The notes beneath the pieces were generated by a model. It had not been told where the DNA came from and ran no database searches. It was given only the letters and a program-made list of their open reading frames with translations. A program made the position numbers and the translations under genes. Positions 45,179 through 53,487 of a stretch of 64,000 nucleotides of DNA are shown piece by piece. How positions within the stretch are numbered: the first letter of the stretch is position 1; each line of letters starts with the position of its first letter. The stretch is from Streptomyces sp. H39-S7 (GTDB lineage: Bacteria > Actinomycetota > Actinomycetes > Streptomycetales > Streptomycetaceae): the NCBI RefSeq assembly GCF_027158205.1, contig NZ_JAPVLU010000022.1, forward strand, positions 43,479 to 107,478, given 5' to 3'.

Positions 45179-46033
45179 TCAGGCGGTCGCGGAGCGGTAC
45201 TTGCGCACCGCCAGGGTGCGGAAGACCACGAGGATCAGCACGGACCAGAGCAGCGACGCCCACACGGCGTGCTGCATGGGCCAGGCGCCGGAGTGCGAGA
45301 CGCCCGGATTGCCGAACAGCTCCCGGCAGGCCTGCACCGTGGCGCTGAACGGGTTCCACTCGGCGATGTGGCGCAGCCAGGGCGTCATGTTGCTGGTGTC
45401 CGCGAAGGCGTTGGAGATGAACGTCACGGGGAACAGCCAGATCAGGCCGCCGGAGGTGGCCGCCTCCGGGGTGCGGACCGACAGGCCGATCAGCGCGCCG
45501 ATCCAGGAGAAGGCGTACCCCAGCAGGAGGAGCAGCCCGAAGGCGCCGAGCATCTTGGGGATGCCCTCGTGGACGCGCCAGCCCACGATCAGGGCGACGA
45601 TGGCGAGCACGACGACGGTCAGCGTCGTCTGCACCAGGTCGGCGAGGGTGCGGCCGGTGAGGACCGCGCCGCGCGCCATGGGCAGCGACCGGAACCGGTC
45701 GATGAGGCCCTTGTTCATGTCGTCGGCGATGCCGGCGCCCGCGCCCGCCGTGGCGAAGGTGACGGTCTGGGCGAAGATGCCCGCCATCAGGAATTCCTTG
45801 TAGGTGTTGGCGTCGGTGCTGCCGCCGACCTTCATCGAGCCGCCGAAGACGTAGGTGAAGAGCACCACGAACATGATCGGCTGGATCAGCCCGAAGATGA
45901 TCATCTCGGGGATGCGGGTCATCCGGATCAGGTTGCGCTTGGCGATGACCAGCGAATCCCGGACGGACTGCATGACCCCGCCGCCCGGCCGGGGGACCAG
46001 CGTGGTCGGGGCGGTTGCTTCGGTGGTTGCCAT
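45179..46033 (-). CDS. ABC-2-type exporter permease (DrrB-like)
   Basis: A 284-residue protein with six predicted membrane segments. RNLIRMTRIPEMIIFGLIQPIMFVVLF at the start, the DDMNKGLIDRFRSLPMARGAVLTGRT loop and WLRHIAEWNPFSATVQACRELF near the end are typical of DrrB/daunorubicin-type ABC-2 permeases. Its ATG overlaps the ATPase stop by one base (TGATG). The pair probably exports a lipophilic drug or lipid; substrate not predictable. Confidence 0.9.
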   Translation of the reverse strand: MATTEATAPTTLVPRPGGGVMQSVRDSLVIAKRNLIRMTRIPEMIIFGLIQPIMFVVLFTYVFGGSMKVGGSTDANTYKEFLMAGIFAQTVTFATAGAGAGIADDMNKGLIDRFRSLPMARGAVLTGRTLADLVQTTLTVVVLAIVALIVGWRVHEGIPKMLGAFGLLLLLGYAFSWIGALIGLSVRTPEAATSGGLIWLFPVTFISNAFADTSNMTPWLRHIAEWNPFSATVQACRELFGNPGVSHSGAWPMQHAVWASLLWSVLILVVFRTLAVRKYRSATA

Positions 46034-47001
46034 CACTTGGCCTCCTCTTCCGGTGCGGCGACCTCGGCCTCGTGGCCGGTCAGCGAGAGGAACACGTCGT
46101 CGAGCGTCGGGCGGCGCAGCCCGATGTCGTCGATCTCGATGCCCCGGGCGTCGAGGTCGCGGATGACCTCGGCGAGCAGCTTGGCACCGCCGTCGACCGG
46201 GACGGTGATCCGTCGGGTGTGGTCCTCGGTCTTGGTGTCGCCCTTGCCGAAGCCGCGCAGGGCGCCCTCCGCCTCGGTGAGCCGGTCCCGCTCGTGGACG
46301 ACGACCTCGACGCGTTCGCCGCCGGTCTGCGCCTTGAGCTGGTCGGAGGTGCCGCGGGCGATGACCTTGCCGTGGTCGATCACGCAGATGTCGTGGGCGA
46401 GCTGGTCGGCCTCTTCGAGGTACTGGGTGGTGAGCAACAGGGTCGTGCCGCCGGCCACCAGGTCCTGGATGACCTCCCACATGACCTGCCGGTTGCGCGG
46501 GTCCAGGCCCGTCGTGGGCTCGTCCATGAACATGACGGGCGGCTTGACGACGAGCGCGGCGGCGAGGTCCAGCCGGCGGCGCATACCGCCGGAGTACGTC
46601 TTGGCGGGCCGGTCGGCCGCGTCCGCGAGGTTGAAGCGCTCCAGCAGTTCGGCCGCGCGGAGCTTCGCGTCACGGCTCTTCATCTGGTAGAGCTGGCCGA
46701 CCATCTGCAGGTTCTCGCGGCCGGTCAGATACTCGTCCACCGCCGCGAACTGGCCGGACAGGCCGATGTGGTGGCGGACTTCGTTCGGGTGCTTGAGCAC
46801 GTCGATACCGGCCACGACGGCGTTGCCGCTGTCCGGTTTGAGCAGGGTGGTGAGCACCCGCACGGCGGTGGTCTTGCCGGCGCCGTTCGGGCCCAGCAGT
46901 CCCAGAACCGTGCCTTCCGGGACGTCGAAATCCACTCCGTCCAATGCCCGTACGTCACCGAAGGTCTTGACCAGACCTTCGGCGTAGATCGCGCCTGGCA
47001 T
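46033..47001 (-). CDS. ABC exporter ATPase (DrrA-like)
   Basis: A 322-residue ATPase. Walker A GPNGAGKTTAVRV, signature YSGGMRRRLDLAAAL, Walker B PPVMFMDEPTTGLDP and the H-loop region are complete. The C-terminal 90 residues (RRPTLDDVFLSLTGH) are the DrrA-type extension that contacts the permease. GGGAG precedes ATG 47001. A long imperfect palindrome overlaps the likely promoter about 115-155 nt upstream. Confidence 0.92.
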   Translation of the reverse strand: MPGAIYAEGLVKTFGDVRALDGVDFDVPEGTVLGLLGPNGAGKTTAVRVLTTLLKPDSGNAVVAGIDVLKHPNEVRHHIGLSGQFAAVDEYLTGRENLQMVGQLYQMKSRDAKLRAAELLERFNLADAADRPAKTYSGGMRRRLDLAAALVVKPPVMFMDEPTTGLDPRNRQVMWEVIQDLVAGGTTLLLTTQYLEEADQLAHDICVIDHGKVIARGTSDQLKAQTGGERVEVVVHERDRLTEAEGALRGFGKGDTKTEDHTRRITVPVDGGAKLLAEVIRDLDARGIEIDDIGLRRPTLDDVFLSLTGHEAEVAAPEEEAK

Positions 47002-47114
47002 GTGACTACTCCCAATCCGGGGATAGGTCTCTGTGTGTGTCGAATGATCGCGGGGTCCGCGGCCGTCCGCGGCCCTTTCGGCCGTCGTCGGAAGCCCGCA
47101 CACATGGCGTCCAA

Positions 47115-47158
47115 ACGCGACACATCGCGAGCATGCAGCATGCGATATATCGCGTCAA
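47115..47158 (-). promoter_or_regulatory. Promoter and palindromic operator of the DrrAB-like operon
   Basis: Arms ACGCGACACATCGC (47115-47128) and GCGATATATCGCGT (47142-47155) match as an inverted repeat with two mismatches. The right arm holds the perfect palindrome GCGATATATCGC. On the minus strand TTGACG (47158-47153) followed 17 nt later by CATGCT fits a promoter inside the palindrome. A PadR, TetR or MarR-type repressor is likely, but none is encoded adjacent in this operon. Confidence 0.6.
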
Positions 47159-47185
47159 GACCAGGACCCCGGAATCTTCGCGCAC

Positions 47186-47205
47186 CGCCCGAAAGCGTTC
47201 GGGCG
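47186..47205 (-). terminator. Terminator of ilvA
   Basis: CGCCCGAA and TTCGGGCG form a perfect 8-bp stem with an AGCG loop, 18 nt past the ilvA stop. Confidence 0.7.
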
Positions 47206-47222
47206 CCGACTCGAAGCAGGAG

Positions 47223-48449
47223 TCAGATGACCACGTACCCGGCACCCAGCAACGCGGCCTCGACCGCCTCGCAGTGCTCCGGCCCCTTGGTCTCCAGGTG
47301 AAGCTCGACCTCCGCCTCCGTGAGTCCGAGCCGGGGATCGGTCCGTACGTGGCTCACGTCCAGGACGTTAGCGTCCGCCTCTGACAACACCGCCAGAAGC
47401 GTCGCGAGCGCGCCCGGACGGTCCGTCACCCGCAGCCGCAGCGACAGGTAGCGACCCGCCGCCGCCATGCCGTGCCGAAGGATCCGCTGCATCAGCAACG
47501 GGTCCACGTTCCCGCCGGACAGCACCGCCACCACCGGGCCCTCGAAGGAGTCCGGATCCGACAGCAGCGCCGCCACCGGGCTCGCGCCGGCCGGTTCCAC
47601 GACCATCTTCGCCCGCTCCAGGCACAGCAGCAGCGCGCTGGAGAGGGCGTCCTCGGAAACCGTACGGACTTCGTCGACCAGTTCGCGAATGATTTTGAAG
47701 GGGATGTCCCCGGGCCTGCCGACCATGATCCCGTCGGCCATCGTCGCCACCGCGTCCAGCGCCACCGGGCGGCCGGCCGCCAGCGAGGGCGGGTACGCCG
47801 CCGCGCCCGCCGCCTGCACACCGATCACCTTCACGTCGGGACGCAGCGCCTTCACCGCCAGCGCGACACCCGCGGCGAAGCCGCCGCCGCCGATGCCGAC
47901 GACGATCGTCCGCACCTCGGGGCACTGCTCCAGGATCTCCAGGCCCACCGTGCCCTGGCCCGCGATGATGTCCGGGTGGTCGAAGGGGTGGATGAAGACC
48001 GCGCCGGTCTCCTCCGCGTACGCCTTGGCGGCGCGCAGCGTCTCGTCCACCACCTGTCCGTGCATCCGCACTTCCGCCCCGTAGTCGCGGGTCGCCGCGA
48101 TCTTCGGCAGCGGCGCACCCACCGGCATGAACACCGTGGAGCGCACACCGAGCAGTGACGCGGCCAGCGCGACGCCCTGCGCATGGTTGCCGGCGCTCGC
48201 CGCGACGACCCCGGCGGAACGTTCCTCCTGTGTCAGGCCGGCGATCCGCACATACGCGCCACGCACCTTGAACGAGCCCGTACGCTGGAGGTTCTCGCAC
48301 TTCAGGTGCACCGGCGAGCCGATCAGACCGGTCAGGTACCGACTGCCCTCCATCGGGGTCACCCGGGCCACCCCGGACAGCATCTTGTGCGCCCCGCGCA
48401 CGTCGTCGAGCGTGATCGGGTGATGTACTGCGGGCGCCGCTCTGTCCAT
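47223..48449 (-). CDS. ilvA: Threonine ammonia-lyase (threonine dehydratase)
   Basis: A 408-residue PLP enzyme converting threonine to 2-oxobutanoate and ammonia. The PLP lysine is in RTGSFKVRGAY. VAASAGNHAQGVALA and the glycine-rich phosphate loop VGIGGGGFAAGVALA are intact. The C-terminal 75 residues (LRLRVTDRPGALATLLAVLSE) form one ACT-type domain. A single ACT domain resembles TdcB-like/short IlvA forms rather than the two-domain E. coli biosynthetic enzyme, so a catabolic role is possible. ATG 48449 is preferred over upstream in-frame starts. Divergent from the MarR gene. Confidence 0.92.
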   Translation of the reverse strand: MDRAAPAVHHPITLDDVRGAHKMLSGVARVTPMEGSRYLTGLIGSPVHLKCENLQRTGSFKVRGAYVRIAGLTQEERSAGVVAASAGNHAQGVALAASLLGVRSTVFMPVGAPLPKIAATRDYGAEVRMHGQVVDETLRAAKAYAEETGAVFIHPFDHPDIIAGQGTVGLEILEQCPEVRTIVVGIGGGGFAAGVALAVKALRPDVKVIGVQAAGAAAYPPSLAAGRPVALDAVATMADGIMVGRPGDIPFKIIRELVDEVRTVSEDALSSALLLCLERAKMVVEPAGASPVAALLSDPDSFEGPVVAVLSGGNVDPLLMQRILRHGMAAAGRYLSLRLRVTDRPGALATLLAVLSEADANVLDVSHVRTDPRLGLTEAEVELHLETKGPEHCEAVEAALLGAGYVVI

Positions 48450-48581
48450 GCGCCCAGTCTCCCAGTTCCCGTCCCGCATCACCGCCGGACCCTGGTTTGT
48501 GCGGGATGGGTCTCATGGTGACCCGCTCCGCGTACTCTTCTCCCAACCTCCGCGAGACCGACAGAACGCGAGCTTCCGGCC

Positions 48582-49103
48582 ATGCCCAATCCATCGGAGA
48601 CGCCCTCCTCTCCCCCCCTCGACGAGGAGGGGCCCACCGAACTCTTCGAGCGCCTCCAGCACCAGGTCGCCCTCTTCGCCCGGCGCGCGGAACAGACCCG
48701 CCTGGGTGGTGTGGGCAAGGCCCGCAACTCCATGGACCGGGCCGCGTACCTGCTGCTCAACCGGCTCGACCGCGAAGGCCCCATGGGCGTCAAGGCGCTC
48801 GCGGAGGGCATGGGCATCGACTCCTCCACCGTCACCCGCCAGGTCGCCCCGCTCGTGGACACCGGCCTGGTGAAGCGCACCTCGCACCCCGAGGACGGCC
48901 GCGCCGTCGTGCTCGCGCTCTCGCCGCGCGGGCTGGGGCGGCTCGAAGAGGTCCGCAGCTCGCGCAAGGAGCTGATGGCCCAGGTCACGGAGGGCTGGAG
49001 CGAAGGCGAGCGGGAGACGTTCTGCGACCTGCTGGGACGGTTCAACCTGGCCCTGTCGGAATGGCACGCGACGACGGTGCAGGCCGGTCCGCCGGAGGAG
49101 TAG
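48582..49103 (+). CDS. MarR-family transcriptional regulator
   Basis: A 173-residue winged-helix regulator. AAYLLLNRLDREGPMGVKALAEGM, SSTVTRQVAPLVDTGLVKRTSHPEDGRAVVLALSPRG (recognition helix and wing) and a long C-terminal dimer helix are standard. It is divergent from ilvA with 132 nt between starts. Ligand and targets are not evident. Its last 41 bases occur again, degenerate, about 140 nt downstream. Confidence 0.9.
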   Translation: MPNPSETPSSPPLDEEGPTELFERLQHQVALFARRAEQTRLGGVGKARNSMDRAAYLLLNRLDREGPMGVKALAEGMGIDSSTVTRQVAPLVDTGLVKRTSHPEDGRAVVLALSPRGLGRLEEVRSSRKELMAQVTEGWSEGERETFCDLLGRFNLALSEWHATTVQAGPPEE

Positions 49104-49244
49104 GCGGGGTCCGCCGGAGCAGCGGGCGGGTCGCGAGGGGCGAGCAGGCGGGTCGTGAAGGGCGAGCAGGTCGGGACGCGGGCAGGTCGGGACGGGCCCT
49201 TCCGGCACGTGACGACGGTGCGGCCGGGTCCGCCGGACGAGTCG
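49063..49244. repeat. Degenerate copy of the MarR gene 3' end and short G-rich repeats
   Basis: The last 41 bases of the MarR gene (49063-49103) recur at 49204-49244 with about six mismatches, the stop TAG having become TCG. Between them lie two imperfect ~22-bp units built on GGCGGGTCG-x-GA-x-GGGCGAGCA and further GGTCGGGAC motifs. It looks like slippage or a partial tandem duplication that decayed. Confidence 0.75.
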
Positions 49245-49294
49245 ATCTTGACGGGCCCTTGACCTGAACCGCCCACCAGGCGTCCACTGGCGGC

Positions 49295-49900
49295 GTGGGC
49301 ACGCGCCGGGCGGCAGCGGAGTACCAACGGGACGTCGAGTTTCAGGCGTTCACCGCAGGAGCGGCGGGACGGCTTCTGCACGCCGCCACCCTGCTCACCG
49401 GTGACCCGGCCGCCGCCGAGAAACTGCTGGGAACCGTCCTGGCGCACACGTACGCGAACTGGTTCCGGACCCGTTCCGACGACCCGTACGACCAGGCCCG
49501 CACCGAACTCGTCCGGCGCTTCGCGTACCGGCCGTGGTGGCGCCGTCCGCACGGCGGGGCCCTGGACCGGCTCAGTGCCCAGGAGCGGCTGGTGGTCGTT
49601 CTGCGGCTGTTCGAGGGCGTCGCCGAGGAACAGGCCGCCGCGCAGCTGGGGCTGCCCGTGGAGCGTCTGCGGGCCATCTGCAACCGTGCCACGGCGACCC
49701 TCCGCAGCCGCCCCGCGCCGGCTCCGGCCCGGTCGGTGGCCGAGGCCCGCGCGGCGGCGGAGAGAGCCCGCGGAAAGCCGCCGGGGAGCCCGCCGGCCGG
49801 TCCGCCGGCCGGGCCTTCGGAGGGCCTTCCGGGCGGCCCGGCGGGGAGTCCCGGCGACAGCCCCTCCACCGCGGACGAGATCCAGGGAGCCGCGTCATGA
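49295..49900 (+). CDS. Sigma-70-like helix-turn-helix protein
   Basis: A 201-residue protein. The N-terminal half resembles region 2 of ECF-type sigma factors (LLHAATLLTGDPAAAEKLLGTVLAHTYANW). LSAQERLVVVLRLFEGVAEEQAAAQLGLPVERLRAI is a region 4-like HTH. The last 55 residues are Gly/Pro/Ser-rich. The weak region 2 means it may be a sigma-like regulator rather than a true factor. GTG 49295 lacks a strong ribosome-binding site. The following membrane-protein gene overlaps its stop (ATGA), the layout of a sigma/anti-sigma pair. Confidence 0.7.
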   Translation: MGTRRAAAEYQRDVEFQAFTAGAAGRLLHAATLLTGDPAAAEKLLGTVLAHTYANWFRTRSDDPYDQARTELVRRFAYRPWWRRPHGGALDRLSAQERLVVVLRLFEGVAEEQAAAQLGLPVERLRAICNRATATLRSRPAPAPARSVAEARAAAERARGKPPGSPPAGPPAGPSEGLPGGPAGSPGDSPSTADEIQGAAS

Positions 49901-50145
49901 TGCCCCCGGACCGCAAGGAGGAGGAGGTCCGCCGGGTCCTCGACACCCCGCACCCGTACGTCCCCGCCGAGCTGGCCGAGCGGGCCGCCGAGCGCGGCCG
50001 CCGCATCCTGCGGCGGCGGCGCGCCGTGCACCGGCTGCTGTGGCTGCTGCTCGTCGCCGCGATCGTGACGGGCCTGGTGTTCGCGGTGCTGCAGTGGCCC
50101 GACCCGCAGCCGCTCGACACCACGCCGCCGGTGGACACCTGGTAG
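49897..50145 (+). CDS. Small single-pass membrane protein coupled to the sigma-like gene
   Basis: An 82-residue protein. A charged cytoplasmic part (DRKEEEVRRVLDTPHPYVPAEL), an Arg stretch (RRRRAV), one membrane helix (about 47-67) and a short outer tail make up the sequence. GGGAG lies 7 nt before ATG 49897, which overlaps the sigma-like stop. Topology and coupling suggest a membrane partner or anti-sigma-like anchor, but it lacks a recognisable anti-sigma domain. Confidence 0.65.
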   Translation: MMPPDRKEEEVRRVLDTPHPYVPAELAERAAERGRRILRRRRAVHRLLWLLLVAAIVTGLVFAVLQWPDPQPLDTTPPVDTW

Positions 50146-50162
50146 CGGGCCACCAGGTGTCC
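50133..50162. terminator. Hairpin between the sigma-like operon and the CGS-type gene
   Basis: GGACACCTGGT and ACCAGGTGTCC form a perfect 11-bp stem with an 8-nt loop. The left arm includes the last codons of the membrane-protein gene; the convergent gene ends at 50173. Confidence 0.75.
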
Positions 50163-50172
50163 GGAACGGCTG

Positions 50173-51336
50173 CTAGCCGAGCGCCTGCCTGAGGTCCGCG
50201 AGCAGGTCGTCGACCGACTCGATGCCCACCGAGAGCCGCACGAGGTCCGCCGGGACCTCCAGGGCGGAGCCCACCACCGAGGCGTGCGTCATCCGGCCCG
50301 GGTGCTCGATCAGCGACTCGACGCCGCCCAGCGACTCACCCAGCGTGAACAGGCCCGCGCGGTTGCAGACCCTGACGGCCGCCTCCTCGCCGCCGTTCAC
50401 CTGGAAGGAGATCATTCCGCCGAACGCCTTCATCTGCTTCGCCGCGATCTCGTGCCCAGGGTGCTCGGGCAGCCCCGGGTACAGCACCCGCGACACCTTG
50501 GGGTGCGACTGGAGCATCTCCGCGATCCGGGTGGCGTTCGCGCTGTGCCGGTCCATGCGCACCGCCAGCGTCTTGACGCCGCGCATCACCAGCCACGCGT
50601 CGAAGGGCCCGGCGATCGCGCCCATCGCGTTCTGGTGGTAGGCCAGCTCGTCGCCGAGCTCCGCGTCGGCGGCCACCAGCGCGCCGCCGACGACGTCGGA
50701 GTGCCCGCCCATGTACTTCGTCGTCGAGTGCAGGACGACGTCCGCGCCGAGCGCGAGCGGCTGCTGCAGGTACGGGCTCGCGAACGTGTTGTCCACCACC
50801 AGCCGCACGCCGGTGCCGGCGCCGCGGGCGATCTCCGCCAGCGCCGCGATGTCCGTGATGCCGAGCAGCGGGTTCGACGGGGTCTCCACCCAGATCGCCT
50901 TGGTGTTCGGCCGCAGCTGCGCCCGCACGGCCGCCGGGTCGGACGTGTCCGCCACCGACCACTGGACACCCCAGCGCTCGACGACCTTGCTGAACAGACG
51001 GAACGTTCCGCCGTACGCGTCGTTCGGGATCACCACGTGATCGCCGGGCGACAGGATGGTGCGCAGCAGGCAGTCCTCCGCCGCCAGCCCGGACGCGAAC
51101 GCGAGCCCGCGCCGGCCGCCTTCCAGGGCCGCGAGGTTGGCCTCCAGCGCGGACCGGGTCGGGTTCGCGGAGCGGCTGTACTCATAGCCGCCGCGCAGCC
51201 CGCCCACTCCGTCCTGCTTGTACGTCGACACCTGGTAGATCGGCGTCACCACGGCGCCGGTCTGCGCGTCGGCAGCCTGACCGGCGTGGATCGCGAGGGT
51301 TTCGAAATTCTGGTGCTGCTGGTCGTGGTCGCTCAT
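50173..51336 (-). CDS. metB: Cystathionine gamma-synthase family enzyme
   Basis: A 387-residue PLP enzyme of trans-sulfuration. YEYSRSANPTRSALE, GDHVVIPNDAYGGTFRLF, VDNTFASPYLQQPL and the PLP lysine in LHSTTKYMGGHSDVVGG are diagnostic of the Cys/Met-metabolism PLP family. C-terminal ESLGGVESLIEHPGRMTHA is common to synthases and lyases. Cystathionine gamma-synthase (cysteine plus an O-acyl-homoserine) is the most likely activity; gamma-lyase cannot be excluded. ATG 51336 follows GGGGGA. Confidence 0.88.
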   Translation of the reverse strand: MSDHDQQHQNFETLAIHAGQAADAQTGAVVTPIYQVSTYKQDGVGGLRGGYEYSRSANPTRSALEANLAALEGGRRGLAFASGLAAEDCLLRTILSPGDHVVIPNDAYGGTFRLFSKVVERWGVQWSVADTSDPAAVRAQLRPNTKAIWVETPSNPLLGITDIAALAEIARGAGTGVRLVVDNTFASPYLQQPLALGADVVLHSTTKYMGGHSDVVGGALVAADAELGDELAYHQNAMGAIAGPFDAWLVMRGVKTLAVRMDRHSANATRIAEMLQSHPKVSRVLYPGLPEHPGHEIAAKQMKAFGGMISFQVNGGEEAAVRVCNRAGLFTLGESLGGVESLIEHPGRMTHASVVGSALEVPADLVRLSVGIESVDDLLADLRQALG

Positions 51337-51448
51337 TCCCCCGAGCGTAGTCGCCCGACCCCGCCGACCGCCCGCCCGGACCCGGCCACCTGGCCCGTAT
51401 GATCCGGTCCGGAGTTCGAACGCTTGTCCTGTGGGGGGACCTCTTTCC

Positions 51449-51613
51449 ATGAGCGCAACCTTGCGCGCGCCGCGCGCTCTCCTGCTGCTGCTCCGGCCGG
51501 CCGTCCTGATCGTTCGCGGACTGTTCACGTTCCGCCGTGCCAAGGGTGCCCGCCCCCGCCCACCTCGGCCGTCCCGCCGGCCTCACCCAGGAGCCCTCAA
51601 CGCATGGCAATAG
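51449..51613 (+). CDS. Possible small hydrophobic peptide (doubtful)
   Basis: A 54-codon frame, ATG 51449, with a hydrophobic centre (ALLLLLRPAVLIVRGLFTF) and an Arg/Pro-rich tail. A GGGGGGA stretch lies about 10 nt upstream. Its stop falls 10 nt inside the next gene, a spacing that could couple translation. The tail looks like non-coding composition, so it may simply be leader sequence of the following gene. Confidence 0.3.
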   Translation: MSATLRAPRALLLLLRPAVLIVRGLFTFRRAKGARPRPPRPSRRPHPGALNAWQ

Positions 51614-52662
51614 CGCTGCTCGTCTTCGTCCTGCTCTGGCTGGTCCCCAGGCTCCGCCTGCGCTACCACCAGGCCATGGCCCGGAGGACGGCCACCCGAC
51701 CGCCCGAGCCCGGCCTGGTGCCGAAGGAGCAGCAGGACACCACCCGTTCCGGCCCCGACCCGGTACTGGACGTCGCCCTGGCCGCCGGGCGGGCCGGCGA
51801 TTGGCTGCCCGCCGCCCAGCTGCTCGCCGACACCGGCGACGACCCGATTCTCCGGGACCGCCGGGCCGAATGGCTGGGCAAGCTCGCGGCCTGGGACAAC
51901 ACCTTCTTGAAGGCCTGGCAGAAGGAACGGCCCGACGACCCGACCGCGGCACTCGTCGAGGCGCACGGGCTGGTCGGCCTGGCCTGGAAGCGGCGTGGGG
52001 GCCACTACGCACGCAGCACTACCCCGCAGCAGATCGAGGGGTTCTTCACCGTTCTGACCCAAGCACGGACCGCGGCCGCCCGCTCCGTGCAGCTGGCCCC
52101 CGAGGACCCCTGCGCGCGCATGCCGGAACTCTGGGTCGGGATCGGCTTCCGGTACTCGCACCAGGACTTCGCCACGATGTGGGCGCAGATCGACCAGCGT
52201 GCCCCTCACCACTTCCAGGCCCACAGCGCGGCGCTGCAGTACTTGTGCGCGAAGTGGCACGGTTCGGGTGAGCTGGCGAACGGCTTCGCCGCCAACGCCG
52301 CGGCCGGCGCTCCCCTCGGCAGCCTGCTCCGGTCCCTGCCGCTGATCAGCTGGTACGAGCACAACGGCCTGCACGGTGTGAAGCGCGCCGGCTACCGGGC
52401 GTCGTACCTGGTCACCCGGGTCGACGCCCTCCTGGCCGATGTGGCCGCCGCCCGCCCGGACCACCCCCAGCTGCCCGAGGCCCGGCACCTCCTCGCGTAC
52501 TTCCTGTACAAGCAGGGACGCTTCCAGGAGTCCGCCGAGCAGTTCCGGCTGGTCGACGGCTGGGTCGACGCCCTCCCCTGGCGCTATGAGGCGGATCCCG
52601 CGGAGTCCTTCGTCGTCATGCGGAACCGGGCGATCAAGCGGGCGCTGAGGCGGGCGAAGTAA
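51604..52662 (+). CDS. Membrane-anchored TPR-like protein of unknown function
   Basis: A 352-residue protein. The first 18 residues (AIALLVFVLLWLVPRLRL) form a membrane anchor, followed by a cytoplasmic helical-repeat protein with TPR-like segments (AAGRAGDWLPAAQLLADTGD; HLLAYFLYKQGRFQESAEQFRLVDG). Trp/His-rich stretches occur in the middle. I do not recognise a named family. The gene stands alone upstream of msrA, 69 nt away, and could be cotranscribed with it. Confidence 0.75.
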   Translation: MAIALLVFVLLWLVPRLRLRYHQAMARRTATRPPEPGLVPKEQQDTTRSGPDPVLDVALAAGRAGDWLPAAQLLADTGDDPILRDRRAEWLGKLAAWDNTFLKAWQKERPDDPTAALVEAHGLVGLAWKRRGGHYARSTTPQQIEGFFTVLTQARTAAARSVQLAPEDPCARMPELWVGIGFRYSHQDFATMWAQIDQRAPHHFQAHSAALQYLCAKWHGSGELANGFAANAAAGAPLGSLLRSLPLISWYEHNGLHGVKRAGYRASYLVTRVDALLADVAAARPDHPQLPEARHLLAYFLYKQGRFQESAEQFRLVDGWVDALPWRYEADPAESFVVMRNRAIKRALRRAK

Positions 52663-52731
52663 TGGTGCGGAATCCCGCGGCCCGCTCGGACGTTCTCCGG
52701 TAGCGAGCCGATCCCGGAGGAGTTAACCCCC

Positions 52732-53427
52732 ATGTTCCTGAACCGCCACAAGAACCACCTGCCCTCCGCCGACGAGGCCCTCAAGGGCCGCACACAGCCG
52801 GAATTCGACGTGCCCGCGCGCCACACCGTGCTGGGCAAGCAGCTGACCGGCCCGTATCCCGCCGATCTGGCGATCGTGGACTTCGGAATGGGCTGTTTCT
52901 GGGGAGCCGAGCGCAAGTTCTGGCAGACCCCGGGCGTGTGGACGACCCTCGTCGGCTACCAGGGCGGCCACACCCCGAACCCCTCGTACGAAGAGGTCTG
53001 CAGCGGTCTGACCGCCCACACCGAGGCCGTCCGCGTGGTCTACGACCCCGCGCTGGTGTCCTTCGCCGAGCTGCTGAAGGTCTTCTGGGAGTCCCACAAC
53101 CCCACCCAGGGCAACCGCCAGGGCAACGACTCGGGCACCCAGTACCGCTCGGCCGTCTACACCCACACCCCGGACCAGCTGACCGGCGCCCAGGCCTCCC
53201 GCGACGCCTACCAGCAGATCCTCACCAAGTCCGGCTACGGCGACATCACCACCGAGATCCTCCCGGCCGGCCCCTTCTACCCGGCCGAGCCCTACCACCA
53301 GCAGTACCTCGACAAGAACCCCGACGGCTACTGCGGCATCGGCGGCACGGGCGTCGACCTCGACTCCCCGTCGGAGACGAACTGGGGCCGGTCCTGCCCG
53401 ACCGGGATCGCCCCGGCCGGCGGCTGA
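52732..53427 (+). CDS. msrA: Peptide-methionine (S)-S-oxide reductase
   Basis: A 231-residue enzyme that reduces methionine-S-sulfoxide in proteins. The catalytic GCFWG motif has its nucleophile at Cys55. GGHTPNPSYEEVCSGLTAHTEAV, FWESHNPTQGNRQGNDSGTQYRS and the C-terminal cysteine regions (GYCGIGGTG, RSCPTG) for thiol recycling are intact. The 45-residue N-terminal extension is usual in longer MsrA forms. GGAGG lies upstream of ATG 52732. A repair role under oxidative stress is established for the family. Confidence 0.95.
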   Translation: MFLNRHKNHLPSADEALKGRTQPEFDVPARHTVLGKQLTGPYPADLAIVDFGMGCFWGAERKFWQTPGVWTTLVGYQGGHTPNPSYEEVCSGLTAHTEAVRVVYDPALVSFAELLKVFWESHNPTQGNRQGNDSGTQYRSAVYTHTPDQLTGAQASRDAYQQILTKSGYGDITTEILPAGPFYPAEPYHQQYLDKNPDGYCGIGGTGVDLDSPSETNWGRSCPTGIAPAGG

Positions 53428-53441
53428 TCCGCACCCGTCCC

Positions 53442-53481
53442 GTCGGGGGCCGGGCCTTCGTCAGGTGGCCGGGCCCCCGAC
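53442..53481. terminator. Hairpin between msrA and the convergent ABC operon
   Basis: GTCGGGGGCCGGGCC (53442-53456) pairs with 53467-53481 with one mismatch and a 10-nt loop. It lies between stops at 53427 and 53488. Confidence 0.8.
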
Positions 53482-53487
53482 TTCCCG

